Assembly: GCA_020641055.1 (NCBI GenBank)
Contig: CP067345.1
Coordinates: forward strand, 202,001-266,000
Reading direction: 5' to 3'
DNA from: Clostridioides sp. ES-S-0010-02
Lineage (GTDB): Bacteria; Bacillota; Clostridia; Peptostreptococcales; Peptostreptococcaceae
DNA length: 64,000 bases
Shown: positions 50,499 through 61,497 of the stretch, piece by piece
How the letters are laid out: each line of letters opens with the position of its first letter
Position numbering within the stretch: position 1 is the first letter of the stretch
Program-made: the position numbers and the translations under genes
Notes under the pieces: model-generated
Database searches by the model: none
Seen by the model: the letters and a program-made list of their open reading frames with translations, nothing else
What the model was told of the DNA's origin: nothing

Positions 50499-53400
50499 AT
50501 GCCTAAATTAGATAGTATAAAGAAAACTTTAGTATTAGGGTCAGGACCAATAATAATAGGTCAAGCGGCAGAATTTGACTATTCAGGAACTCAAGCATGT
50601 CAATCTTTAAAAGAAGAAGGAATTGAAGTTGTATTAATAAATAGTAATCCAGCTACAATAATGACTGATAAAGAAGTGGCAGATAAAATATATATAGAAC
50701 CATTAACAATAGAATTTATAGAAAAAATAATAGAAAAAGAAAGACCAGATAGCTTACTTGCAGGTATGGGTGGACAAACAGGATTAAACTTAGCAGTTGA
50801 GCTTTATGAAAAAGGCATACTAGATAAATATGGAGTAAAAATAATAGGTACTTCAGTAGAATCTATTAAAAAAGGTGAAGACAGAGATATATTTAGAGAT
50901 GTAATGAAAGAAATAAATCAACCTGTAATAGTTAGTGATATAGTTACAGATTTACAAGCAGGTCTTGATTATGCACTTACAATAGGGTATCCAGTAGTTG
51001 TAAGACCAGCATATACATTAGGTGGAACTGGTGGAGGTATCGCTGATACTGAGGAAGAATTAAGAGAGATACTTTCACATGGATTGCAATTAAGCCCAGT
51101 TGGACAAGTATTAATTGAAAAAAGTATAAAAGGTTGGAAAGAAATAGAATATGAAGTAATAAGAGATTCAAAAGGAAACTGTATAGTTGTATGTAACATG
51201 GAAAATATAGACCCAGTTGGAGTTCATACAGGAGATAGTATAGTTGTTGCTCCAACACAAACTCTAAGCAATAAAGAATGTGCGATGCTTAAAAAAGCAT
51301 CTTTAGATATATTAAATGCAGTAGAAGTTCAAGGTGGATGCAATGTTCAGTTTGCATTAAACCCACATAGTTTTGAATATGCAGTTATAGAGATAAATCC
51401 AAGAGTTAGTAGATCATCAGCATTAGCATCAAAAGCTACAGGATATCCAATAGCAAAAGTTTCATCAAAAATAGCTTTAGGATATACTTTGGATGAAATA
51501 GAAAATGCAGTAACTAAAAAAACTTATGCTTGTTTTGAGCCAACTATAGACTATGTAGTTGCTAAGATACCAAAATGGCCATTTGATAAATTTAAAAAGG
51601 CAAATAGAAAATTAGGAACTAAGATGATGGCAACTGGTGAAATAATGAGTATAGGAAGTAACTTTGAAGCTGCTATTCTTAAGGGAATAAGATCACTAGA
51701 AACAGGAAAATATTCATTAGTTCATGCTCCATCAGAAGAGAGAAGTATTGAAGCGTTGAAGAAAAGAGTTGTAGTACCTGATGATGAAAGATTGTTTGAT
51801 TTAGCTGAAATGATAAGAAGAGGCTATAAAGTAGAAATGATAGAACAAATCACAGGAATAGACAAATGGTTTATAAATAAATTTAAATGGATAGTTGAGC
51901 AAGAAGAAAAATTAAAAGTTATGAAGATTGAAGACTTAACTAAAGATTATCTTCTTGAGTTAAAGAAAAAAGGATTCTCTGATAAAGGTATATCTGACTT
52001 AATGAAGATAAGCCCAGAAAAATTATACGAATTAAGAAGTCTATATAACATAAAACCAGCATACAAAATGGTTGATACATGTGCAGGAGAAATAGATGCG
52101 ATATCTCCATATTATTACTCAACTTATGAGCAATATGATGAAGTAGTTGTAAGTGATAAGAAAAAAGTAATAGTGTTAGGCTCTGGACCAATAAGAATAG
52201 GTCAAGGTATAGAATTTGACTATTGTTCAGTTCACTGTGTAAAATCTTTGAGAAAGATGGATATAGAAACTATAATCATAAACAATAACCCTGAAACAGT
52301 AAGTACAGATTTTGATACATCAGATAAACTATATTTTGAACCATTAACAGAAGAAGAAGTTTTAAGTATAATTGAAAAAGAAAAACCAGAAGGTGTAATA
52401 CTACAATTTGGAGGACAAACAGCTATAAAACTAGCTAAGTTCTTACATGAGAAAAATATACCTATATTGGGAACTGATTTTGATGATATAGATGCAGCGG
52501 AAGATAGAGAAAAATTTGATGATTTATTAGAGAGATTAGATATAAATAGACCAAAAGGAAAAGGTGTATGGTCACTTAATGAAGGTATTGAAGTTGCTAA
52601 TGAATTAGGTTATCCAGTATTAGTTAGACCATCTTATGTACTTGGTGGTCAAGGTATGGAAATAACTTACAATGAAGAAAAATTATCTCAATACCTACAG
52701 GATGCATTTGATAGAGACCATAAGAATCCAGTACTTATAGACAAGTATTTAACTGGTAGAGAAATAGAAGTAGATGCCATATGTGATAAAGAAGATATAT
52801 TAATACCTGGAATAATGGAACACTTAGAAAGAGCTGGAGTTCACTCTGGAGATAGTACGACAATGTATCCAAGCCAAAATATATCTGATAAGATAAAAGA
52901 AAAGATAGTAGAATACACTAAAAAAATAGCTTTAGACCTTAATGTAATTGGTATGGTTAATATACAATTTATAGAATTCCAGAATGAATTATATATAATA
53001 GAGGTTAATCCTAGAGCCAGTAGAACAGTACCATATATAAGTAAAGTGAGTGGGGTACCAATAGTTGATTTAGCTACTAAATGTATGTTAGGAGCTAAAT
53101 TAAAGGATTTAGGATATGGTACAGGAGTTTATAAAGAGCCTAAACTAGTATCAGTAAAAGTGCCAGTATTCTCAATGTCTAAATTAGCTAAAGTTGAAGT
53201 AAGTCTTGGACCTGAAATGAAATCTACAGGAGAAGTTTTAGGTGTAGGAGAAAACCTAGAAGAAGCTCTATATAAAGGATTCTTGGCTGCAGGTAGACAT
53301 ATGTCTGACGAAAGAGGAGTAGTACTTGCTACTGTTAATAATAACGATAAAGATGAGTTTATAGCAATAGCAAAAGATATGAAAGAGTTAGGATACACTT

Positions 53401-53705
53401 TTGTTGCTACAGAAGGTACAGCTAAGAGTCTAAGAGAAAATGGAATAGAAGCTGATATAGTAAATAGAGTGGAAGAATCTAGACCAAACATACTAGATGC
53501 TATAAGAAATAAACAAGTTGATATAGTAATAAATACACCTACTAAAGGTAATGACTCAACAAGAGACGGATTTAAAATGAGAAGAACAGCTATTGAATTT
53601 TCTACTGAAATAATGACATCTTTAGATACACTAAAAGCTCTAGTAGAGGTTAAGAAAAAACACCTAAACAAAGATAAGTTAAAAGTTTACAATATAGCTG
53701 AATAG
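50499..53705 (+). CDS. carB: Carbamoyl-phosphate synthase large subunit (copy 1)
   Basis: 1068 residues, close to the usual length of about 1070. Two ATP-grasp halves are visible, each with its phosphate-binding opening ([27 protein letters not shown] at the N-terminus, [26 protein letters not shown] near 555) and [12 protein letters not shown] / [12 protein letters not shown] loops; the oligomerisation part lies between, and the allosteric MGS-like domain is C-terminal (about 935-1068). It makes carbamoyl phosphate from bicarbonate, ammonia and two ATP. TAAGGAG precedes the ATG. Long stretches are nearly identical in DNA to copy 2. Confidence 0.96.
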   Translation: MPKLDSIKKTLVLGSGPIIIGQAAEFDYSGTQACQSLKEEGIEVVLINSNPATIMTDKEVADKIYIEPLTIEFIEKIIEKERPDSLLAGMGGQTGLNLAVELYEKGILDKYGVKIIGTSVESIKKGEDRDIFRDVMKEINQPVIVSDIVTDLQAGLDYALTIGYPVVVRPAYTLGGTGGGIADTEEELREILSHGLQLSPVGQVLIEKSIKGWKEIEYEVIRDSKGNCIVVCNMENIDPVGVHTGDSIVVAPTQTLSNKECAMLKKASLDILNAVEVQGGCNVQFALNPHSFEYAVIEINPRVSRSSALASKATGYPIAKVSSKIALGYTLDEIENAVTKKTYACFEPTIDYVVAKIPKWPFDKFKKANRKLGTKMMATGEIMSIGSNFEAAILKGIRSLETGKYSLVHAPSEERSIEALKKRVVVPDDERLFDLAEMIRRGYKVEMIEQITGIDKWFINKFKWIVEQEEKLKVMKIEDLTKDYLLELKKKGFSDKGISDLMKISPEKLYELRSLYNIKPAYKMVDTCAGEIDAISPYYYSTYEQYDEVVVSDKKKVIVLGSGPIRIGQGIEFDYCSVHCVKSLRKMDIETIIINNNPETVSTDFDTSDKLYFEPLTEEEVLSIIEKEKPEGVILQFGGQTAIKLAKFLHEKNIPILGTDFDDIDAAEDREKFDDLLERLDINRPKGKGVWSLNEGIEVANELGYPVLVRPSYVLGGQGMEITYNEEKLSQYLQDAFDRDHKNPVLIDKYLTGREIEVDAICDKEDILIPGIMEHLERAGVHSGDSTTMYPSQNISDKIKEKIVEYTKKIALDLNVIGMVNIQFIEFQNELYIIEVNPRASRTVPYISKVSGVPIVDLATKCMLGAKLKDLGYGTGVYKEPKLVSVKVPVFSMSKLAKVEVSLGPEMKSTGEVLGVGENLEEALYKGFLAAGRHMSDERGVVLATVNNNDKDEFIAIAKDMKELGYTFVATEGTAKSLRENGIEADIVNRVEESRPNILDAIRNKQVDIVINTPTKGNDSTRDGFKMRRTAIEFSTEIMTSLDTLKALVEVKKKHLNKDKLKVYNIAE

Positions 53706-53754
53706 AAATTAAGTTGATTGTATAGTTTAAGAATTTAATCATTAAATTAAAAAG

Positions 53755-53806
53755 AAGAAGTTATTTTTTCTATGAGTTTTTACTTTTGAGATAACTTCTT
53801 TTTTTT
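53755..53806 (+). terminator. Terminator between the carAB copies
   Basis: AAGAAGTTAT pairs with ATAACTTCTT around a long loop and is followed by eight T. It ends the pyrF-carA-carB transcript, so copy 2 needs its own promoter (TATAAT at 53819-53824 is a candidate -10 box). Confidence 0.85.
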
Positions 53807-53962
53807 AAGAAATTTGTAGTATAATAGAAAAAGATAAAAAATAAATGTAAATAAGTATAAAACTAGAATGTAAAAGTGAAAAATAGATATAGATATTTAA
53901 AAGATTATATTTAGTTAATGTTCTTTAGTTTGCCTAAAGAGAATTATAGGAGGTACTGTAAT

Positions 53963-55012
53963 ATGAAAGCAAGGTTAATATTAGAAGATGGGACAGTTTT
54001 TATAGGAAAAGCATTTGGATATTTAGAAGAAAGTGTAGGAGAAGTAGTATTTAACACTTCGATGATAGGATATGGTGAAGTTTTAACAGACCCTTCTTAC
54101 TATGGTCAAATAGTTACTATGACTTATCCTCTTATAGGAAATTATGGTATAAATTTATCATCAGCAGAATCTGAAAAAGTGCAAGTGAAAGGATTTATAG
54201 TAAGAGAAAAAAGTGATTCTCCAAGTAATTTTAGATGTGAGATTGATATAGACCAATATTTAAAGCAAAATAAAGTGATAGGACTAGAAGGAATAGATAC
54301 AAGAGCTTTAACTAAGATACTTAGAAATAATGGGACAATGAAAGGTATAATTACATTAGAAGATAGCAAGTTAGAAGATGTTAAACATAAATTAGATAAG
54401 TTTTCAAATACAGAAGCAGTTAGAACGGTTACAAGAAAAGAAGTAGAGCATATAGAAGGAAATGGACCAAAAGTAGCTGTTATGGATTTTGGAGTTAAAA
54501 GAAATATCTTAAGATCATTTATAGCTCGTGGATGTGATATAACAATATTCCCAGCTACAACATCTCCAGAAGATGTATTAAGTATAAACCCTGATTTAAT
54601 ATTTTTATCAAATGGGCCTGGAGACCCAGAGGATTTAGAAGATGTTATAGAAAATATAAAAGCTCTAATTGGTAAAAAGCCTATAGTTGGAATATGCTTA
54701 GGGCATCAGCTTTTAGCCCTAGCTCTTGGAGGAAAAACTGCTAAACTTAAATTTGGACATAGAGGTGGAAATCATCCAGTTAAAGATTTAGAAGAGGGAA
54801 AAGTATTTATAACTTCTCAAAATCATGGATATTATGTTTCAGAAGTTCCTGAACAAATGAAAGTGACACATATAAATTTAAATGATAATACTGTTGAGGG
54901 AATGAGACATGAGAAGCTAGATGTATACAGTGTTCAATACCACCCTGAAGCTTGTCCAGGGCCAAAAGATAATGACTATATTTTCGATAAGTTTTTAGAG
55001 TTCGTAAAATAA
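53963..55012 (+). CDS. carA: Carbamoyl-phosphate synthase small subunit, intact (copy 2)
   Basis: 349 residues from ATG 53963 with AGGAGG (53948-53953) upstream; the open codons before it lack a ribosome binding site. Both domains are normal. The glutaminase triad is present: Cys245 in GICLGHQLLALA, His327 and Glu329 in VQYHPEACPGP, plus the oxyanion-type SNGPGDP. It releases ammonia from glutamine and channels it to CarB. Compared with copy 1, protein similarity is clear but many positions differ, in contrast to the almost equal CarB pair. No PyrR-type loop is seen upstream, so regulation differs. Confidence 0.95.
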   Translation: MKARLILEDGTVFIGKAFGYLEESVGEVVFNTSMIGYGEVLTDPSYYGQIVTMTYPLIGNYGINLSSAESEKVQVKGFIVREKSDSPSNFRCEIDIDQYLKQNKVIGLEGIDTRALTKILRNNGTMKGIITLEDSKLEDVKHKLDKFSNTEAVRTVTRKEVEHIEGNGPKVAVMDFGVKRNILRSFIARGCDITIFPATTSPEDVLSINPDLIFLSNGPGDPEDLEDVIENIKALIGKKPIVGICLGHQLLALALGGKTAKLKFGHRGGNHPVKDLEEGKVFITSQNHGYYVSEVPEQMKVTHINLNDNTVEGMRHEKLDVYSVQYHPEACPGPKDNDYIFDKFLEFVK

Positions 55013-55196
55013 ATAATATCAATATATATAATATATAACTAAAAATAAGACTAACTTAAATCAAAAAAATATTGGTTTAATTAATATAGATATAATAAAT
55101 AATCTCAAATTTAATATGGAATAAAATAATTAAAATTGATTGTATAGATTATGAAGATAGAAACTGTGAAAATTGTTTAGATAAGGAGAAAGAGTT

Positions 55197-58100
55197 ATGC
55201 CTAAATTAGATAGTATAAAGAAAACTTTAGTATTAGGGTCAGGGCCAATAATAATAGGTCAAGCAGCAGAGTTTGACTACTCAGGAACACAGGCCTGCCA
55301 AGCATTAAAAGAAGAGGGAATAGAAGTTGTATTAGTAAATAGTAATCCAGCGACGATAATGACTGATAAAGAAATTGCAGATAAAATATATATAGAACCA
55401 TTAACAATAGAATTTATAGAAAAAATAATAGAAAAAGAAAGACCAGATAGCTTACTTGCAGGTATGGGTGGTCAAACAGGACTAAACTTGGCTGTAGAAT
55501 TACATGATGCTGGTATACTAGATAAATATAATGTAAAAGTTATAGGTACATCTATAGAGTCTATAAAAAAGGGTGAGGATAGAGATTTATTTAGAGAAGT
55601 AATGAAAGAAATAAATCAACCTGTAATAGTTAGTGATATAGTTACAAACCTAGAAGCAGGTCTTGAATTTGCAAGTAAAATAGGATATCCAGTGGTTGTA
55701 AGACCAGCATATACACTAGGTGGAACTGGCGGAGGTATAGCTGATACTGAGGAAGAATTAAGAGAGGTACTTTCACATGGATTGCAATTAAGTCCAGTAG
55801 GTCAAGTTCTTCTTGAAAAGAGTATAAAAGGTTGGAAAGAAATAGAATATGAAGTAATGAGAGATGGGAATGGAAACTGTATAACTGTATGTAACATGGA
55901 AAATGTAGACCCAGTTGGAGTTCATACAGGAGATAGTATAGTTGTTGCTCCAAGTCAAACTTTAAGTGATGAAGAATACCAACTACTTAGAAAAGCATCA
56001 ATAGATATAATAAATGCAATAGAAGTTCAAGGTGGATGTAATGTTCAAATAGCTTTAAATCCACATAGTTTAGAATATGCAATAATAGAAATAAATCCAA
56101 GAGTTAGTAGATCATCAGCGCTAGCATCAAAAGCTACAGGATATCCAATAGCAAAAGTGGCAGCTAAGATAGCCTTAGGATATACTTTGGATGAAATAGA
56201 AAATGCAGTAACTAAAAAAACTTATGCTTGTTTTGAGCCAACTTTAGATTATGTAGTAGTAAAAATACCAAAATGGCCATTTGATAAATTTAAAAAGGCA
56301 AATAGAAAATTAGGAACTAAGATGATGGCAACTGGTGAAATAATGAGTATAGGAAGCAACTTTGAAGCTGCTATTCTTAAGGGAATAAGATCACTAGAAA
56401 CAGGAAAATATTCATTAGTTCATGCTCCATCAGAAGGTAGAACGTTAGAAGAGCTAAAGAAAAGAGTTGTAGTACCTGATGATGAAAGATTGTTTGATTT
56501 AGCTGAAATGATAAGAAGAGGCTATAAAGTAGAAATGATAGAAGAAATCACTGGTGTTGATAAGTGGTTTATAAATAAATTTAAATGGATAGTTGAGCAA
56601 GAAGAAAAATTAAAAGGTCTTAAAATAGAAGATTTAGATAAGGAATACTTACATGAATTAAAGAAAAAAGGATTCTCTGATAAAGGTATATCTGACTTAA
56701 TGAAGATAAGCCCAGAAAAATTATACGAATTAAGAAGTCTATATAATATACAACCAGTTTATAAAATGGTTGATACATGTGGAGGAGAATTTGAAGCTCT
56801 ATCTCCATATTACTACTCAACTTATGAGCAATATGATGAAGTAGTTGTAAGTGATAAGAGAAAAGTTGTAGTATTAGGTTCTGGACCAATAAGAATAGGT
56901 CAAGGTATAGAATTTGACTATTGTTCAGTTCACTGTGTAAAATCTTTAAGAAAAATGGGTATAGAAACTATAATTGTAAACAATAACCCTGAAACAGTAA
57001 GTACAGATTTTGATACATCAGATAAACTATATTTTGAACCATTAACAGAAGAAGAAGTTTTAAACATAATTGAAAAAGAAAAACCAGAAGGTGTAATACT
57101 ACAATTTGGAGGACAAACAGCTATAAAACTAGCTAAGTTCTTACATGAGAAAAAAATACCTATATTGGGAACTGATTTTGATGATATAGATGCAGCAGAA
57201 GATAGAGAAAAATTTGACGACTTATTAGAGAGATTAGATATAAATAGACCAAAAGGAAAAGGTGTGTGGACAACTAATGAAGGTATTGAAGTTGCTAATG
57301 AATTAGGTTATCCAGTATTAGTTAGACCATCTTATGTACTTGGTGGTCAAGGTATGGAAATAACTTATAACGAGGAAAAATTAACTCAGTATTTAGATGA
57401 TGCTTTTGCCAGAGACCATAAGAATCCAGTACTTATAGATAAATATCTAACTGGTAGAGAAATAGAAGTAGATGCTATATGTGATAAAGAAGATATATTA
57501 ATACCTGGAATAATGGAACATTTAGAAAGAGCTGGAGTTCACTCTGGAGATAGTACGACAATGTATCCAAGCCAAAATATATCTGATAAGATAAAAGAAA
57601 AGATAGTAGAATACACTAAAAAAATAGCTTTAGACCTTAATGTACTTGGTATGGTTAATATACAATTTATAGAATTCCAGAATGAATTATATATAATAGA
57701 GGTTAATCCTAGAGCCAGTAGAACAGTACCATATATAAGTAAAGTGAGTGGGGTACCAATAGTTGACTTAGCTACTAAATGTATGTTAGGAGCTAAATTA
57801 AAGGATTTAGGATATGGTACAGGAGTTTATAAAGAGCCTAAACTAGTATCAGTAAAAGTGCCAGTATTCTCAATGTCTAAATTAGCTAAAGTTGAAGTAA
57901 GTCTTGGACCTGAAATGAAATCTACAGGAGAAGTTTTAGGTGTAGGAGAAAACCTAGAAGAAGCTCTATATAAAGGATTCTTGGCTGCAGGTAGACATAT
58001 GTCTGACGAAAGAGGAGTAGTACTTGCTACTGTTAATAATAACGATAAAGATGAGTTTATAGAAATAGCAAAAGATATGAAAGAGTTAGGATATACTTTT

Positions 58101-58403
58101 GTTGCTACAGAAGGTACAGCTAAGAGTCTAAGAGAGAATGGAATAGAAGCTGATATAGTAAATAGAGTTGAAGAGCCTAGACCAAACATACTAGATGCTA
58201 TAAGAAATAAACAAGTTGATATAGTAATAAATACACCTACTAAAGGTAATGACTCAACAAGAGACGGATTTAAAATGAGAAGAACAGCTATTGAATTTTC
58301 TACTGAAATAATGACATCTTTAGATACATTAAAAGCTTTAGTAGAAGTTAAGAAAAAGCATATAAATAAAGATAAATTAAAAGTTTATAATATAGCAGAA
58401 TAA
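55197..58403 (+). CDS. carB: Carbamoyl-phosphate synthase large subunit (copy 2)
   Basis: 1068 residues, same length as copy 1, from ATG 55197 with TAAGGAG. All CarB domains are present as in copy 1 (two ATP-grasp halves, C-terminal allosteric domain). The DNA around the start (the first 40 codons), in the middle (about 56218-56450) and across about 57540-58320 is almost base-for-base the same as copy 1, including third codon positions, while other parts carry many synonymous and some amino-acid differences. It follows the intact carA by 184 bp. Confidence 0.96.
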   Translation: MPKLDSIKKTLVLGSGPIIIGQAAEFDYSGTQACQALKEEGIEVVLVNSNPATIMTDKEIADKIYIEPLTIEFIEKIIEKERPDSLLAGMGGQTGLNLAVELHDAGILDKYNVKVIGTSIESIKKGEDRDLFREVMKEINQPVIVSDIVTNLEAGLEFASKIGYPVVVRPAYTLGGTGGGIADTEEELREVLSHGLQLSPVGQVLLEKSIKGWKEIEYEVMRDGNGNCITVCNMENVDPVGVHTGDSIVVAPSQTLSDEEYQLLRKASIDIINAIEVQGGCNVQIALNPHSLEYAIIEINPRVSRSSALASKATGYPIAKVAAKIALGYTLDEIENAVTKKTYACFEPTLDYVVVKIPKWPFDKFKKANRKLGTKMMATGEIMSIGSNFEAAILKGIRSLETGKYSLVHAPSEGRTLEELKKRVVVPDDERLFDLAEMIRRGYKVEMIEEITGVDKWFINKFKWIVEQEEKLKGLKIEDLDKEYLHELKKKGFSDKGISDLMKISPEKLYELRSLYNIQPVYKMVDTCGGEFEALSPYYYSTYEQYDEVVVSDKRKVVVLGSGPIRIGQGIEFDYCSVHCVKSLRKMGIETIIVNNNPETVSTDFDTSDKLYFEPLTEEEVLNIIEKEKPEGVILQFGGQTAIKLAKFLHEKKIPILGTDFDDIDAAEDREKFDDLLERLDINRPKGKGVWTTNEGIEVANELGYPVLVRPSYVLGGQGMEITYNEEKLTQYLDDAFARDHKNPVLIDKYLTGREIEVDAICDKEDILIPGIMEHLERAGVHSGDSTTMYPSQNISDKIKEKIVEYTKKIALDLNVLGMVNIQFIEFQNELYIIEVNPRASRTVPYISKVSGVPIVDLATKCMLGAKLKDLGYGTGVYKEPKLVSVKVPVFSMSKLAKVEVSLGPEMKSTGEVLGVGENLEEALYKGFLAAGRHMSDERGVVLATVNNNDKDEFIEIAKDMKELGYTFVATEGTAKSLRENGIEADIVNRVEEPRPNILDAIRNKQVDIVINTPTKGNDSTRDGFKMRRTAIEFSTEIMTSLDTLKALVEVKKKHINKDKLKVYNIAE

Positions 58404-58422
58404 AAAACAAACTGATATTTAG

Positions 58423-58468
58423 ATTAATTAAAGGCGTTAGTTCCTAGGAGCTTTCGCCTTTAATTAAT
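58423..58468. terminator. Bidirectional terminator-like hairpin
   Basis: ATTAATTAAAGGCG (58423-58436) is exactly complementary to 58455-58468. It lies between convergent carB copy 2 and the minus-strand gene at 58534. T-richness comes from the arms themselves. Confidence 0.7.
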
Positions 58469-58533
58469 ACTCTATAATTATTTTCTTATGTGAACTAAAA
58501 TAAATATCAATCTTGATACTATCAGTTTTTTCT

Positions 58534-58911
58534 TTAATCATTAGATAGAGGATAAGAGTGGTAGTCATGAATTTCTTCATGTATAAGATTTTCATATTTA
58601 TCATAATAGTATTTAATTGTAACAACTATTTTATCTCCTTTAGATACATTTCTATAGAGTTTTTTATTTTTAATAGAGTAGACCTCATCTTTATATATGG
58701 CATTAACTATAAAAATTTCTGACTCATAATCAAATGTTCCCATTACTGGATTATAGTGTTTTGAATCTTCTTTATAGCAGAAGCTTTCAACAGTCATTAT
58801 ATAAGTTCCAAATGAAATCCATTTGGTACCTTTAAATAAATTTACTTTCTCATTAATATATGAAACGCCTGGCGTATCAAGAATTTTTTCTAATAATATT
58901 TTTTTCTCCAT
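58534..58911 (-). CDS. Hypothetical protein
   Basis: 125 residues from the ATG whose first base is 58911 (AAAGGAG nine bases upstream on the minus strand; the upstream TTG at 58917 is less likely). The sequence alternates beta-type stretches (KVNLFKGTKWISFGTYIMTVESF, VNAIYKDEVYSIKNKKLYRNVSKGDKIVVTIKYYYDKYENL) and looks like a small soluble beta-rich protein. No family is recognised, and no membrane segment or signal peptide is seen. Confidence 0.6.
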   Translation of the reverse strand: MEKKILLEKILDTPGVSYINEKVNLFKGTKWISFGTYIMTVESFCYKEDSKHYNPVMGTFDYESEIFIVNAIYKDEVYSIKNKKLYRNVSKGDKIVVTIKYYYDKYENLIHEEIHDYHSYPLSND

Positions 58912-58994
58912 ATACAAAAACTCCTTTCATAGTACCTATTAATATCGTAGTACTTACTCGTATAAATAAAACAAAACTATATTTATTAATGTGA

Positions 58995-59444
58995 CTACAT
59001 AACATAATCATTTTCTATTTCTTTCTTTAATCTATTAATTATAATGCTTAAAATTATCAATATAACTACTACAATTATCAAAGCTATAATCAACCAAGGT
59101 GGAACTATGTGACCAAAACCTCTATTGGCTGTAAATGCAGCAGCTGCAACAAGCCATCCAAATAAATTTAAAAATAAGAGCCTTGAATTTGATAATCTTC
59201 GCAATAAAACTTTTTTAGGTTCTATTTTTTGTTTAAACATTGAGCGTAATTCTACTGACATCTCACCATCACCATCAAATCTTTCAATTGCCTTATTTTG
59301 TGCTTCATCTATTTTATATCCATTTTCAATAAATTCATTTGCAGATGTTGTTAGATGTTCTCTTAGCTCTTCTTTTAAATCTTGAATTTCTTTGTTATTT
59401 TCACTCTTATATAGTGTTTCTAAATACTCTTCTATTATTTTCAT
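58995..59444 (-). CDS. DUF1700/permease-prefix-like membrane protein paired with PadR
   Basis: 149 residues. The N-terminal helical part (IEEYLETLYKSENNKEIQDLKEELREHL..AQNKAIERFDGDGEM) is the permease-prefix/DUF1700-type domain, and two transmembrane helices follow (about 88-108 and 117-140). Such genes sit directly after PadR regulators; here the PadR gene ends 4 bp upstream on the same strand. The domain is thought to sequester or assist membrane targets, but no function is proven. The next gene on this strand does not look connected. Confidence 0.8.
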   Translation of the reverse strand: MKIIEEYLETLYKSENNKEIQDLKEELREHLTTSANEFIENGYKIDEAQNKAIERFDGDGEMSVELRSMFKQKIEPKKVLLRRLSNSRLLFLNLFGWLVAAAAFTANRGFGHIVPPWLIIALIIVVVILIILSIIINRLKKEIENDYVM

Positions 59445-59448
59445 AAAT

Positions 59449-59778
59449 CTAATCCCCCTTCTTTAGAAACTTGTTCATAATATCTTGTATAAAGTACCAC
59501 TCTTGCATTTTTACTTCTAAGCTGTCCTTTCCATCATCTGTTATATTGTAATACTTTCTCCTGCTTCCTACGCCTTGGTCATTTCCCCAATAAGATTTTA
59601 TCAAGCCCTTAGATTCTAATCTTTTAAGAGACACATAGAGTGTACTTTCTTTTAATTCAAATGTAGTTTCATCTCTAACTACTTTTGCTATTTCATATCC
59701 ATATGAATCTCCTTTGCTTAGTATTGATAATATTAAAGTATCAATATGACCTTTAAGCACTTCTTTGTTTAAGTCCAT
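59449..59778 (-). CDS. PadR-family transcriptional regulator
   Basis: 109 residues, the small PadR-s2 type. The winged helix is evident: KGHIDTLILSILSKGDSYGYEIAKVVRDETTFELKESTLYVSLKRLESKGLIKSYWGNDQGVGSRRKYYNITDDGKDSLE, followed by the C-terminal dimer helix. It is coupled to the membrane protein gene 4 bp downstream. The palindrome at 59802-59826, 24 bp before its start, is the probable autoregulatory operator. Confidence 0.9.
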   Translation of the reverse strand: MDLNKEVLKGHIDTLILSILSKGDSYGYEIAKVVRDETTFELKESTLYVSLKRLESKGLIKSYWGNDQGVGSRRKYYNITDDGKDSLEVKMQEWYFIQDIMNKFLKKGD

Positions 59779-59801
59779 AAATTCACCTACTTTATTTTAT
59801 C

Positions 59802-59826
59802 ATATACCTCGTAATATAAGGTATAT
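59802..59826. promoter_or_regulatory. Candidate PadR operator
   Basis: ATATACCT N9 AGGTATAT, a perfect 8-bp dyad just upstream of the padR-type gene and within its promoter region. Confidence 0.6.
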
Positions 59827-59891
59827 AGATATATAATAAAACATTTCATATTATTTTCCAAGTCTAAACTATAAAATTTTAATTATTATTT

Positions 59892-59943
59892 AAAAAGGGC
59901 ATTCCATTTATGATTTAAAAATCATTTGGAAACGCCCTTTTTA
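59892..59943 (-). terminator. Terminator of the minus-strand MerR unit
   Basis: AAAAAGGGC pairs with GCCCTTTTT, with TTCC/GGAA and ATGATTT/AATCAT pairs inside; on the minus strand it follows the MerR gene stop, with a T-run. Confidence 0.85.
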
Positions 59944-59953
59944 TAATACCTGA

Positions 59954-60811
59954 TTATACTAGACATCTTAAATCAATTTCTCTCTTTTTAACCTGTATCT
60001 GAATTTCGGTTAGAAGTTCATCTTCATTGTTTGTAGATAGAGGGTCTATTATAGGTATCTCATATATATAATTTTCAATAGGTATCCTTTTATAATCAAC
60101 ATAATCAACTAACTTTTTAAAAGCAGTATAATTTTCTCTGTAAGAGCCTTTATATGTCATACAAATAAAATCACCAGCTGAAATTTCAGATATATATTTT
60201 TGAGACTTAGCATCAAATAAATCTCTTTCAACATTTACAAAGCTATTTTCATAGATGACTTTATCTTCCTTTAAGAATTTATCTATAGATACAAGACCAC
60301 TTACTCCACCATAAAACACAGAGATATTATCTTCTAGTATATTTGCTATTTGTCTTCTGGAAAGCTCCATAGTTTCTTCATTACTTAAACCTTCTTCATA
60401 TTCTATGGATAAAATACTTCTTCTTGGAATATGTTTTCTTACTATTTTACCTACTTCATCTACTCTCATACCTTTTTCCATTGTTTCTTTTTTTGTACTT
60501 AATACTTTTTTTATAAGTTCTAATTCTTTAATTTTTTCATCTACGATATTAATCTTATTGGTTAATAATTTTAGAATTTCTTCATTGTTTTCATCTAATT
60601 TTTCTTTGATTTCTTTTAATGGCATACCTAGATACTTTAAGTATTTTATAATATCCAATTGTGAAAATTGGTCAATTGAGTAATATCTGTAATTGCTTTC
60701 TTGGTCAACATGAACAGGTTTAAATAAATCTATTTGGTCATAGTATCTTAGCGTTTGTATGCTTATTTTGTGAAGTTTTGACATTTCGCCTATTGAAAAC
60801 TTTTTACTCAT
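59954..60811 (-). CDS. MerR-family regulator with ligand-binding domain
   Basis: 285 residues. N-terminal MerR helix-turn-helix and wing (KFSIGEMSKLHKISIQTLRYYDQIDLFKPVHVDQESNYRYYSIDQFSQL), coiled-coil linker (about 75-115), then a BmrR/GyrI-type effector domain to the end (IPRRSILSIEYEEGLSNEETM..LTEIQIQVKKREI). GAGGTGATT precedes the ATG. It starts 21 bp after the pseudouridine synthase stop, so it may be expressed with that upstream pair. Targets are unknown. Confidence 0.88.
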   Translation of the reverse strand: MSKKFSIGEMSKLHKISIQTLRYYDQIDLFKPVHVDQESNYRYYSIDQFSQLDIIKYLKYLGMPLKEIKEKLDENNEEILKLLTNKINIVDEKIKELELIKKVLSTKKETMEKGMRVDEVGKIVRKHIPRRSILSIEYEEGLSNEETMELSRRQIANILEDNISVFYGGVSGLVSIDKFLKEDKVIYENSFVNVERDLFDAKSQKYISEISAGDFICMTYKGSYRENYTAFKKLVDYVDYKRIPIENYIYEIPIIDPLSTNNEDELLTEIQIQVKKREIDLRCLV

Positions 60812-60831
60812 ATAATCACCTCATTTGAGAT

Positions 60832-61497
60832 TTAGAATATATTCCATGGATATTTATCAGGTGGAGTACATATAAATTCCATTTTTTCTTTTGTTGTTGG
60901 ATGGCAAATTTCTATTTTATTAGACCAAAGAGAAATCTGTTGTCCAATTTTATTTACTTCTTGGCCATATCTTTGGTCACCATATAATGGGTGTTTTCTA
61001 GTTGCAAATTGAACTCTTATCTGATGAGAACGACCAGTTTTTAAGTTTACTTGAACTAAGCTTAGATTTTCTTTAAAACCCAAAACTTTGTAACTAAGTT
61101 CAGCTTCTTTAGCATCCTTATGGTTTTTTTTCACAACACTCACCATATTTGTTTTTTTATTTTTATATAAAAAATCTTTTAATATGTCTGAATCGGATTT
61201 CATTTTACCATGAACAACTGCCATATAGGTTTTTTTGAATGTCTTATTTCTTACTTGTTCAGACAATCTTGAGGCAGCTTTTGATGTTTTGGCAAAAACC
61301 ATGACTCCACCCACTGGTCTATCCAGTCTATGTACCAAACCAATATATACATTTCCAGGTTTATTGTACTTTGTTTTGATATAGTCTTTTAAAAGATTTA
61401 CCATGTCCTTATCATTGGTATCATCTCCTTGAGATAATACATTTACAGGTTTATCTACAACTAATAAATGGTTATCTTCATATATGACTTTTATCAT
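60832..61497 (-). CDS. RluA-family pseudouridine synthase
   Basis: 221 residues from the ATG at 61497, which shares bases with the upstream stop codon (TAATG), a translational coupling. Motifs: YEDNHLLVVDKPVNVLSQGD, catalytic Asp in VHRLDRPVGGVMVFAKT, KTYMAVVHG and LKTGRSHQIRVQFA, all standard for RluA-type enzymes that isomerise uridine in rRNA or tRNA. No S4 domain is attached. The extra upstream reading (to 61530) lies within the methyltransferase gene. Confidence 0.9.
   Translation of the reverse strand: MIKVIYEDNHLLVVDKPVNVLSQGDDTNDKDMVNLLKDYIKTKYNKPGNVYIGLVHRLDRPVGGVMVFAKTSKAASRLSEQVRNKTFKKTYMAVVHGKMKSDSDILKDFLYKNKKTNMVSVVKKNHKDAKEAELSYKVLGFKENLSLVQVNLKTGRSHQIRVQFATRKHPLYGDQRYGQEVNKIGQQISLWSNKIEICHPTTKEKMEFICTPPDKYPWNIF

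Noticed and set aside
53129-53671. Long minus-strand open frame inside carB copy 1, with a counterpart at 57827-58189 in copy 2
   Set aside because: Its presence in both copies only reflects the near-identical carB DNA; there is no start signal and no family likeness.
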